Assembly: GCA_937875295.1 (NCBI GenBank)
Contig: CALLXS010000013.1
Span: 1-51,145, forward strand
Source: an uncultured bacterium
Lineage (GTDB): Bacteria; Bacteroidota; Ignavibacteria; Kapaibacteriales; UBA2268
Reading direction: 5' to 3'
Length of the DNA stretch: 51,145 nt
Below the pieces are notes generated by a model. It did not search any database. It was not told the DNA's origin and worked only from the letters and a program-made list of their open reading frames with translations. Numbering within the stretch: the stretch's first letter is position 1; every line of letters begins with the position of its first letter. The position numbers and the translations under genes were made by a program. Positions 44,273 to 51,145 of this stretch are shown here, piece after piece.

Positions 44273-44827
44273 TTAGATTTTTATATTCATTTCTTTCCAT
44301 TGCTTAAGAGATATTCCATTTAAATCTTTATCCGACACTTTTGGAGATTCATTATTCCAATTAATTCCAATGTCTTTATCATTATATAAAATAGAAATTT
44401 CTGATTTAGCATCCCAGAAATTTGTACATTTATAATGAATCACTACTTCTTCGCTTTCGGCAGAAAAGCTATTCCCAAAACCTTTTGGCACCCAAAGCAG
44501 TAATTTGTTTTCTTCCGAGAGCTTATATTCTCTATACTGTCCAAAAAATGGTGAATCAATTCTAATATCTACAATTCTAAAAATAGCAGTGCCACGTAAT
44601 ACTCTTTCTAATTTTCCTTGTGGATTATTATATTGGAAATGAATTCCTCTTATTGTACCTAATTTTGAAGATGACTGGTTATCTTGCACAAAAGTTTCTG
44701 TAATTCCAAGTTCTTCGAAATCATTTTGATTAAATGATTCAAAGAAATATCCACGATTATCTGAAAATATTTTTGGTTCAATTAATTTAATTCCATTTAA
44801 ATCTTCTTTGATTATATTATAGGGCAT
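44273..44827 (-). CDS. rfbC: dTDP-4-dehydrorhamnose 3,5-epimerase family protein
   Basis: Cupin epimerase of dTDP-rhamnose synthesis, acting after RfbB (13473). I start it at the ATG at 44827 (184 residues, as in E. coli RfbC) rather than a TTG nine codons upstream. Signatures: IKLIEPKIFSDNRGYFFESF, TIRGIHFQ with His63, NPQGKLERVLRG (Lys72), SEENKLLLWVPKGF, HYKCT with Tyr132, and DKD near the end. Two consensus positions differ: FAHGF is FGNSF, and the YY pair after YKxT is Phe137-Trp138. The base and main acid residues are thus kept, but specificity could differ (for example a 3- or 5-epimerase only). It stands alone. Confidence 0.85.
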   Translation of the reverse strand: MPYNIIKEDLNGIKLIEPKIFSDNRGYFFESFNQNDFEELGITETFVQDNQSSSKLGTIRGIHFQYNNPQGKLERVLRGTAIFRIVDIRIDSPFFGQYREYKLSEENKLLLWVPKGFGNSFSAESEEVVIHYKCTNFWDAKSEISILYNDKDIGINWNNESPKVSDKDLNGISLKQWKEMNIKI

Positions 44828-44859
44828 ATTTAAGCTAAATAATGATAAAAACAATTATA

Positions 44860-44867
44860 CAAAATTA
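44860..44867 (-). promoter_or_regulatory. Possible -7 element of rfbC
   Basis: TAATTTTG on the minus strand, 33 bp before the rfbC ATG. No TTTG at the correct distance upstream (the nearest is 32 bp away). The remainder of the gap up to 45085 shows nothing recognisable. Confidence 0.4.
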
Positions 44868-45085
44868 AGATTTTTTATTATTTATTTTGTTAGAATTCAC
44901 AAATTAATAAAATATAAATGTTAAATATTTGTAAATATTATAAAAAATTAAGTATTAAACTTGATTTTTAATAATTATTTTCGTATTTTTATATTCACAA
45001 AAGTGGCATAAATTAATAAAATAGTAAAGCAGGAAGATTAGCCACAATTAAATTAATAATTGCAGTATATTAATTTAGCAAAATT

Positions 45086-48000
45086 ATGAAATATATCCTA
45101 ATGATTCTCATTGCTGTTGGGTGTATTGGAGTTGCAAATGGTAAAAGCGAAGACTTTTATAGTATCCGAGGTGAAGCCTATCAATTTGATAAGGTGTTGG
45201 AACTATATGATGCAAAACTGATTAACCAAGCAGAACAAAACATTTTATCCCACATTAAGCAATATGACGGTCCATATTCAGAACACAAGCAATTAATGTT
45301 GCTTGCTGAAATCGATTTATACAACAATAATTTCAAGCTTGCAGATAGAAAGTTAGAGGATTTTGAGCATTATTATACAAATTCTCCTTTTCTGTCCTCT
45401 GCTGTGCTTTATAGAGCTTATATTGCCTTTCAGCTAAAAGATTTTGAAAATGCCGAAAAGCATTTCCAGAAGGCTTTTAATATTGCTGTAGATGATTATA
45501 ATACTCGCAAAGATAGCATATACAATAATTATGCTGAAGAAGCTATTTATTGGCGAGGAGTGTCGCTTTATCATTTGGGTAGATATAATGAAGCTCAAAC
45601 TTCATTTTTGGAATGTAATAGAAATTACCCAAATAGCAAATATTCTGACGATGCTCTATATGCTTTAGGTATGATTTCAGAAATTAATAAGAATTTTGAT
45701 AAAGCTATTTCTTATTACAAGACTTTGAGCAGTAAATATCCATATTCTAATTATATTGTTTCTTCCAAAATTCGAGAAGCAAATAATTATTTAATACTTC
45801 GCGATCCATCGAATGCTATAATTACTTTAGACAATTTAAGTAATATTTTAGAAAGAGTAAACAATAATAAGGACGATGGAAATAAATATGAAAAGCAAGT
45901 AAACTTAGAAAATTCAGATGAAGAAGTAATTTATTTGAAAGCTGAAGCATATAATTTATATGGAAATTATTCAGAAGCTGAAAAATATTATAATTTATTC
46001 ATCGAAAAATATCCTGATTCTAGAATAATAAATTATGTGAGGCTTGGTCTTGGCAGAATTTTTCTAGAAAAAAATGATTATAATGGTGCAATAGCAAAAT
46101 TTGATGATATAATTACTTCCGGTATAGAACTTAATCAATCTCTACTTTCTCAAGCTAAACTTCTTAGGGCAGTAGCTCAGAAAAAAAGCGGTAATCTTAA
46201 AGATGCTAAAAAGGAATTTTTGGCACTTTCGCTACAACCAGATTTTGCTTTGCATAGCGACGCAATGTATGAACTGGCTCTGATTTATTACGAGGAAAAA
46301 GATTATACAAAATCAATTAAAACATTAATTGATGCAGAAAAAAGAGCTGAAGATGCTCAACAAAAAATAAAATTACATCTGCTGCTTGGTGCTAATTATT
46401 TAGAAGAAAAACAATGGCCAGATGCCTTAAATATATATAGATCTGCAGAACAATTAGCACAAAAAAGTTCTGATGTCTACTTAGCTAAAAGAAATTGGTA
46501 TATTGGCGAAGCAAGACTAAAACAGGGAATAGCATTAGTAAATTTAGCAAAATATAGAGAAGCTATTTTTCCATTACAGACTTTCATTGCCGACCATAAG
46601 GACGATCCACGTCTCGATGAAGCAACATTTTGGTTGTCTGAAGCATTTTATAGAGCTAATATGATAAAAAATGCTAGTGAAAATTATAACAAATTAATTA
46701 CAAAATTTCCGAATAGCAAGAGAGTCGAAGAGAGCTATTATGGCTTAGCATGGACTTATTTTCGTCAGCAAAAATTTAACGAATCCTCAAAGATTTTTGA
46801 CCAGATGATGAAGCTATTTCCAAATTCAAAATTTGCCTCAGAAGTGTATTCACGCCAAGGCGATGGATATTATTTAACTAAAAGATTTACCGAAGCAGTA
46901 TCAGCTTATCAAAAAGCTTTAAAAGTCTCTGAGGATAGTGACGAAGGTCAATATTGTAGTTATCAAATAGCTCACTCATACTTTAAAATGGGTTCTTATG
47001 ACCAAGCGGTTACAGCTTTATTAAATTTTGTAAAGCGCTATCCAAAGTCATCTTATTCAGATAATGCTTTATATTTAGTAGGATGGATATATTTCCAAAG
47101 AGATAGGTATACAGAATCTATAGAAAGATTTAAATATTTGCTTGAAGTGTATCCGCAAAGTTCATTAGTACCAAATGCACAATATTCAATTGGCGATGCT
47201 TATTATAATTTAGGTAATTTTGATGCAGCAATAACTGAATATAAAAAGGTAATTGAAAAATATCCAAGTAGTGACATTGCCGGAGATGCTCTAAGAAGTA
47301 TCCAATATGCCTTAGAGAGCTTAGGTCGCACTGACGATGCTATTGCAATTACTGATGTATTTATTAAAGCTAATCCTGAATCACCTTTTGCAGAAGATTT
47401 AAGAATGAAAAAGGGCGAATTATTTTATTCAGGTAAAAAATATAGCGATGCAATTAGTGAATATAATGAATTCGTGAAAGCATTTCCAAAGAGCGAAAAG
47501 AATCCTGAAGTATATTATTGGATGGCAAAAAGTTATTTAAATATTGGAGATACTGTAAATACCTTAAAAATGTTTGAAGAAGTTTATACAAGATTTCCAG
47601 AAAGTGAATATGCCCCAATGAGCTTCTTAGAGAGTGGTTTATTTTACAAAGACATAAATAGAATTATTCAAGCTGAGACGCAATTTAATGAATTAGTGAA
47701 GCGATACCCGGAAAATTCTATGGCTTCACAAGCTCTATTTGAAGTTTCTACAATCCGTATATCAATTGGTGATACAACCGATGGAATTAATTTAAATAAA
47801 AAGATATTAACGGAATATCCAGAAAGTGAATATGCGGTGTTAAGTAGATATAGATTAGCTACTTTTTATAAGCTTAAGAACAACATGGATTCAGCGATAG
47901 TTCATTATGCAATTTTAGCAAAGAATGAATTAAATACTGTAGTTGCTGCTGAAAGTGCTTATAGATTAGGAGAATATTATAAATATATTCCAAATTATCC

Positions 48001-48214
48001 TGAAGCAATTAAATGGTATTCTTATGCGAAAGATAATTTCTCTGGAATAGAAGATTGGTATTCATTAAGTTTACTAAGTCTGGGAGAATGTTACGAAAGA
48101 ACCGAAGATTATATTTCTGCACGTGATATTTATAGTGCTTTATCTCAATTAAGAAAAGACGATGAATATGGCAATGAAGCTGCTCGTAGATTAAAAAGTA
48201 TTTTAAAGAAATAA
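45086..48214 (+). CDS. Large periplasmic tetratricopeptide-repeat protein
   Basis: 1042 residues with a signal peptide (about 1-19, ending GVANG). Almost the whole length is TPR-type helical repeats, more than twenty, with the recurrent YPxSxxxxxAxYxxG spacing of YbgF/BamD-type TPRs: NYPNSKYSDDALYALGM, KYPDSRIINYVRLGLGRI, KFPNSKRVEESYYGLAWTY, YPKSSYSDNALYLVGWIYF and YPQSSLVPNAQYSIGDAYYN. Such proteins act as periplasmic scaffolds. The next gene (52 bp downstream) encodes an outer-membrane barrel and the one after it a membrane coiled-coil protein, suggesting an envelope-spanning assembly, possibly Tol-Pal-like in role. That role is inference. Confidence 0.85.
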   Translation: MKYILMILIAVGCIGVANGKSEDFYSIRGEAYQFDKVLELYDAKLINQAEQNILSHIKQYDGPYSEHKQLMLLAEIDLYNNNFKLADRKLEDFEHYYTNSPFLSSAVLYRAYIAFQLKDFENAEKHFQKAFNIAVDDYNTRKDSIYNNYAEEAIYWRGVSLYHLGRYNEAQTSFLECNRNYPNSKYSDDALYALGMISEINKNFDKAISYYKTLSSKYPYSNYIVSSKIREANNYLILRDPSNAIITLDNLSNILERVNNNKDDGNKYEKQVNLENSDEEVIYLKAEAYNLYGNYSEAEKYYNLFIEKYPDSRIINYVRLGLGRIFLEKNDYNGAIAKFDDIITSGIELNQSLLSQAKLLRAVAQKKSGNLKDAKKEFLALSLQPDFALHSDAMYELALIYYEEKDYTKSIKTLIDAEKRAEDAQQKIKLHLLLGANYLEEKQWPDALNIYRSAEQLAQKSSDVYLAKRNWYIGEARLKQGIALVNLAKYREAIFPLQTFIADHKDDPRLDEATFWLSEAFYRANMIKNASENYNKLITKFPNSKRVEESYYGLAWTYFRQQKFNESSKIFDQMMKLFPNSKFASEVYSRQGDGYYLTKRFTEAVSAYQKALKVSEDSDEGQYCSYQIAHSYFKMGSYDQAVTALLNFVKRYPKSSYSDNALYLVGWIYFQRDRYTESIERFKYLLEVYPQSSLVPNAQYSIGDAYYNLGNFDAAITEYKKVIEKYPSSDIAGDALRSIQYALESLGRTDDAIAITDVFIKANPESPFAEDLRMKKGELFYSGKKYSDAISEYNEFVKAFPKSEKNPEVYYWMAKSYLNIGDTVNTLKMFEEVYTRFPESEYAPMSFLESGLFYKDINRIIQAETQFNELVKRYPENSMASQALFEVSTIRISIGDTTDGINLNKKILTEYPESEYAVLSRYRLATFYKLKNNMDSAIVHYAILAKNELNTVVAAESAYRLGEYYKYIPNYPEAIKWYSYAKDNFSGIEDWYSLSLLSLGECYERTEDYISARDIYSALSQLRKDDEYGNEAARRLKSILKK

Positions 48215-48266
48215 AATAAATCTTAAAATTAAGAATTGAAATATTGAAAATTTATTAAGAATCAAA

Positions 48267-49928
48267 ATGAAAAATAAATATTATTATATTTACTTAATAT
48301 CCCTATTTTTTATCATAAATAGTACTTTTGCTCAAGAGCAAAATACAAATAATAGCAGTCAAAAAGGTTCAGAGCAAAATAAAGCCCAAAAACCTAATGA
48401 AACTACAAATCATCCACTTGAATTCCCAAGTATGACTGTAGAGGGGAAAGAGCAACTAAAAGTGCAATCCGGAGTAAAACAATACCCCATAAGAGTGCAA
48501 CCGCTTAGTCCAGCTCAAATTGATTCAATTAGTCCTGTGCATAAGCAACAGGCATTGTTAATTCCTGCAAAACCACTTATTTCTAATATTATTTCTCGGA
48601 ATTTTAAAAATAATTATTTAAACGTTTTTGCTGGAAATTTTCTTACTTTGAATGCTGATGCCGGATTACAACATATAATTGATAATTTTACTTTAGGCTT
48701 AGATTTACATGCTTTCTATACTGATGGGCATATAAAAAATGCAGAAGAATTTGATGCTGGATTTAATTTTGATTTAAGTTATTTAGCTCCTCGTAAATAT
48801 TGGATATTTGGAGGGAGCAAAGTAAAGGCTTTCGCCGATCTAAATGTAGATAATTATAATATGTACGCTATGGATACTGCATTCGGAAGGAAAGCTTTTG
48901 ATTTTGATTTCGGGATAAAAAGTGATGGAGAATTTCAGGGGTTTCAATATTCTACTGGTGCTTCTTATGATATTTTTAATATTAATCATAATAATGATTT
49001 AGCCGAAAATAGTAATATAAAGGGTTTTTTATCCATTCGTAAACTTATTGACACCAATATCGTACTTCTTGCTAATGGAAGTGTGAGATTTGGGACTTCA
49101 TTCGGCACGCCTAATAATTTTATTAATTTTAATGGTGGTGCTCAAATGAAATTTAGTAAATTTATAATTGATATGTTAGCCGGAGTGCAATCCACAGGAA
49201 GCACTGATAAAATTCAAAGGGCTAATCTAGCAATAATTGGAAATGTACAATATTTGCTCAATAAATTATTTACTATCTCAGCTGGTGTAAATATGAATTT
49301 TGAAGATTATGATTTTAGAGATTCTTGGGAAATTAATAAATTTATTGAGCATAAATCAAAACTCGATTTTCCTTATGAAAGAGCAATTAAAGCTGCTATT
49401 AACTTTCATCCAAATGAAATTACAATGTTTTCAGCTGGGCTTAAATTATCTCTAACAGATAGATTTAAATATTTTCTAATCAATGATAACAAAATATTTA
49501 ACATAGAATATGCAGATGCCTCCGGATTTAATCTTTTTGCTAAAGGGAGCTTATTATTAAATAAATATGGTGATATTTCTGCCGAAATAAATTATAGAAA
49601 CGTATCTTATAATAATTCTAATGATAATAGCAAATTATTGCCAAATATTGCACCTTTTGATATATTATTAGCATATAATAATGATTGGGGTAAAAAAATT
49701 GGCACTAAACTTGAAATTAATTACATTGGAAAAAGATACGAAGATATGGCAAATCAAAAAGAAGTGAATGGTTTTATTAATTTAGCAATTAAAGTATCAT
49801 ATAAATTATTAGATAATTTAACAGTTTATTTAAAAGGTGATAATTTATTGAATCAAAATAGGTATTTTTGGGGACCATATCGTGATAGAGATTTATTCTT
49901 AAGCGTTGGTGCTTTGTGGCAATTTTAA
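48267..49928 (+). CDS. Outer-membrane barrel related to TonB-dependent receptors
   Basis: 553 residues. A signal peptide (about 1-22, ending TFAQ) is followed by a Gln/Asn-rich low-complexity linker (about 23-50). Then comes PSMTVEGKEQLKVQSGVKQYP, and barrel strands over the remaining 430 residues. The end (LTVYLKGDNLLNQNRYFWGP, closing with LSVGALWQF) is the typical last strands of a TonB-dependent receptor (DNLLNxxY), with a final Phe. The plug domain is missing and the barrel is shorter than the 600-plus residues of true receptors, so it may be a structural rather than transport barrel. It lies between the TPR gene and the TolA-like gene, probably in one operon. Confidence 0.75.
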   Translation: MKNKYYYIYLISLFFIINSTFAQEQNTNNSSQKGSEQNKAQKPNETTNHPLEFPSMTVEGKEQLKVQSGVKQYPIRVQPLSPAQIDSISPVHKQQALLIPAKPLISNIISRNFKNNYLNVFAGNFLTLNADAGLQHIIDNFTLGLDLHAFYTDGHIKNAEEFDAGFNFDLSYLAPRKYWIFGGSKVKAFADLNVDNYNMYAMDTAFGRKAFDFDFGIKSDGEFQGFQYSTGASYDIFNINHNNDLAENSNIKGFLSIRKLIDTNIVLLANGSVRFGTSFGTPNNFINFNGGAQMKFSKFIIDMLAGVQSTGSTDKIQRANLAIIGNVQYLLNKLFTISAGVNMNFEDYDFRDSWEINKFIEHKSKLDFPYERAIKAAINFHPNEITMFSAGLKLSLTDRFKYFLINDNKIFNIEYADASGFNLFAKGSLLLNKYGDISAEINYRNVSYNNSNDNSKLLPNIAPFDILLAYNNDWGKKIGTKLEINYIGKRYEDMANQKEVNGFINLAIKVSYKLLDNLTVYLKGDNLLNQNRYFWGPYRDRDLFLSVGALWQF

Positions 49929-49964
49929 TAATTGATTAATATTAAAAAATTATTTTCGACAAAA

Positions 49965-51145
49965 ATGGATATTTTTAAAAAAGACGAATTAAGAAACGAA
50001 GAATCATTAGGAGGTTTCAGCATACAAAGCGAGACAGATGATACTTTTTCGCTTAATGGGAAGGAGAAATATCCTGATGAAATATCAAGCCTAAATATTG
50101 AAACTGATAATTATCAAGTATTTGCAGAAGAGCAACCAGAAGCGATAAGTAATTTTGATGAATCAGAAGATATTATAGAGGATAAAACCGAAGTAGAAAT
50201 ATCTGAAAATACTTCTGAAGACAATGATATTTTGAACGAAAATATAACTGATGAAAATTTAGAGAACGAAAATATAGTAGATGATAGCTCTTCTTCAATA
50301 ACTGAAAATGAAGAAATAAATGATGATGCTACATTTGACTCTGAAGAATCAGTTATACCAAAAGAATTTGTCGATATTGATTCCTCTCCTGATGCAGTCG
50401 AAATCGATATAAATAATCTGTATCCTGAGCATCCGTCGCATATAGGAATAGATGCGAAAACTCCAGAACCTATTGCTCCAATACCTGTAGTAGCAACAAA
50501 AAAAGCTAGGAAATTAAAGGAAAAAAAGGTAAAAGAGAAAAAAGTTAAAGAAAAATTACCAAAAGAAGAAAAAGAAAAATCTAAAAGAAAGATTTTACCA
50601 ATATTGATTCCTATAGCTGCTGCAGCATTACTTTTTATGTTGCTTACATTTGGTGATTATAAATATGGTATTTTAAACAATAATTTAAGTAATGCACTGA
50701 ATTTACATAAAAATGATACTTTGCAAAATGATAAAAATCATAAAGAAATAGCTAAAAGTATCAGATATAAAGATTCTGTCCTATTAGCAAAAGCACTTGA
50801 AAAAAAACAGCTAGATGCTAAATGGGCTGAAAAACAAAGAATTCTCGATTCAATAAATAAACAAAATGATACAATTTCACTTGCGAATAGTGATAGTAAC
50901 GTTCTTGATATTAAAAAGAAAAAGCAAGATTCAGTGATTGCTCTAAAGTTAGAAAAAGAAAAACTTAATGAAGCAGCTAGACTGAAGCGACTCGAAAAAC
51001 AAAAAGCTGTGGAATTGGAAAAGCAGAAGAAACAAGAAGCAATTCAATTAGCACTCTTAGAGAAGAAGAAACGTAATGAAGCAGATAGATTGAAGCGACT
51101 CGAAAAACAAAAAGCTGTGGAATTGGAAAAGCAGAAGAAACAAGA
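49965..51145 (+). CDS. TolA-like membrane protein with Lys/Glu coiled coil, 3' end outside the window
   Basis: The frame is open from the ATG at 49965 to the window edge (over 390 codons). Residues 1-165 are strongly acidic and disordered. A Lys-rich stretch (about 175-207: KKARKLKEKKVKEKK) precedes a single membrane helix (KILPILIPIAAAALLFMLLT, about 208-227). Beyond it lies a long charged coiled coil in Lys, Glu, Gln, Ala and Arg. A 36-residue unit occurs twice at the end (NEAARLKRLEKQKAVELEKQ and NEADRLKRLEKQKAVELEKQ), almost identical in DNA. The layout is that of TolA/TonB-type proteins, with a large cytoplasmic acidic head; the C-terminal domain that would decide this is missing. Follows the barrel gene by 36 bp. 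Confidence 0.75.
   Translation, partial: MDIFKKDELRNEESLGGFSIQSETDDTFSLNGKEKYPDEISSLNIETDNYQVFAEEQPEAISNFDESEDIIEDKTEVEISENTSEDNDILNENITDENLENENIVDDSSSSITENEEINDDATFDSEESVIPKEFVDIDSSPDAVEIDINNLYPEHPSHIGIDAKTPEPIAPIPVVATKKARKLKEKKVKEKKVKEKLPKEEKEKSKRKILPILIPIAAAALLFMLLTFGDYKYGILNNNLSNALNLHKNDTLQNDKNHKEIAKSIRYKDSVLLAKALEKKQLDAKWAEKQRILDSINKQNDTISLANSDSNVLDIKKKKQDSVIALKLEKEKLNEAARLKRLEKQKAVELEKQKKQEAIQLALLEKKKRNEADRLKRLEKQKAVELEKQKKQ
50967..51145 (+). repeat. Near-identical 108-bp in-frame tandem repeat
   Basis: The copy starting at 50967 (AATGAAGCAGCTAGACTGAA) and the one starting at 51075 (AATGAAGCAGATAGATTGAA) differ at few positions over the 71 bases visible of the second copy. The period is 108 bp, or 36 residues of the coiled coil. 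The sequence stops inside the second copy. Confidence 0.9.

Overview
The window is about 70% A+T and densely packed. It looks like a chromosomal segment from the Bacteroidota/Chlorobiota superphylum (FCB group). The support is: C-terminal type IX secretion (T9SS) sorting domains on two secreted proteins, many lipoproteins and outer-membrane barrels, a glgA/DUF4270-like gene pair, and promoter-like elements of the TTTG-N19/20-TAATTTTG kind typical of the Bacteroidota primary sigma factor. A full CheR/CheY/CheZ set and a type A RNase P RNA make an Ignavibacteria- or Kapabacteria-like lineage more likely than a gut Bacteroidia; the exact phylum cannot be fixed from the sequence alone.

Layout. 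1-3404: a fragment that reads like glgC, abruptly joined to an SLBB polysaccharide-export gene lacking its signal peptide, then a Wzi-like barrel. 3700-7700: glycogen synthase, a DUF4270-like lipoprotein and an outer-membrane protein. 7867-10377: EtfB, EtfA and an MlaE-type permease. 10544-14501: a second SLBB exporter, a Wzz-type chain-length regulator and RfbB. 14739-18194: ftsQ, ftsA, ftsZ, closed by a strong terminator. 18402-20873 (minus): a two-domain lipoprotein, a small lipoprotein with a CX4CH motif, and panB. 21117-25777: a six-gene chemotaxis-type operon (helical-repeat protein, CheR, two CheY, CheZ, an unknown acidic protein). 25791-28774 (minus): coaE and a T9SS-sorted propeller protein. 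29042-33470: a thioredoxin-like secreted protein followed by an orphan T9SS tail, glmS (minus) and an alpha/beta hydrolase. 33501-39986: an RlhA-like U32 protein, proline dehydrogenase, a GNAT enzyme and a T9SS-sorted GH31 glucosidase. 40324-44854: a small unknown gene, an outer-membrane protein, Nif3-like, a C4 zinc-ribbon protein, rnpB, an Hpt protein and rfbC. 45086-51145: a large TPR protein, an outer-membrane barrel and an unfinished TolA-like coiled-coil protein that runs off the end.

How the genes fit together. Most are housekeeping functions (division, CoA and pantothenate, amino-sugar supply, ETF electron transfer, RNA processing) mixed with cell-surface functions (two polysaccharide export loci, dTDP-sugar enzymes, T9SS cargo). 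The most unusual element is the chemotaxis operon: its CheZ ends in three regularly spaced copies of an acidic DIDALF motif that resembles the CheY-binding peptides of FliM and CheZ. Its last gene encodes an unrecognised protein that shares a short FDP motif with CheZ. Two structural anomalies deserve checking against reads: the glgC/SLBB junction at about 60-90 and the orphan T9SS tail at 30580-30681. The right edge stops inside a nearly identical 108-bp repeat, which suggests a contig end.
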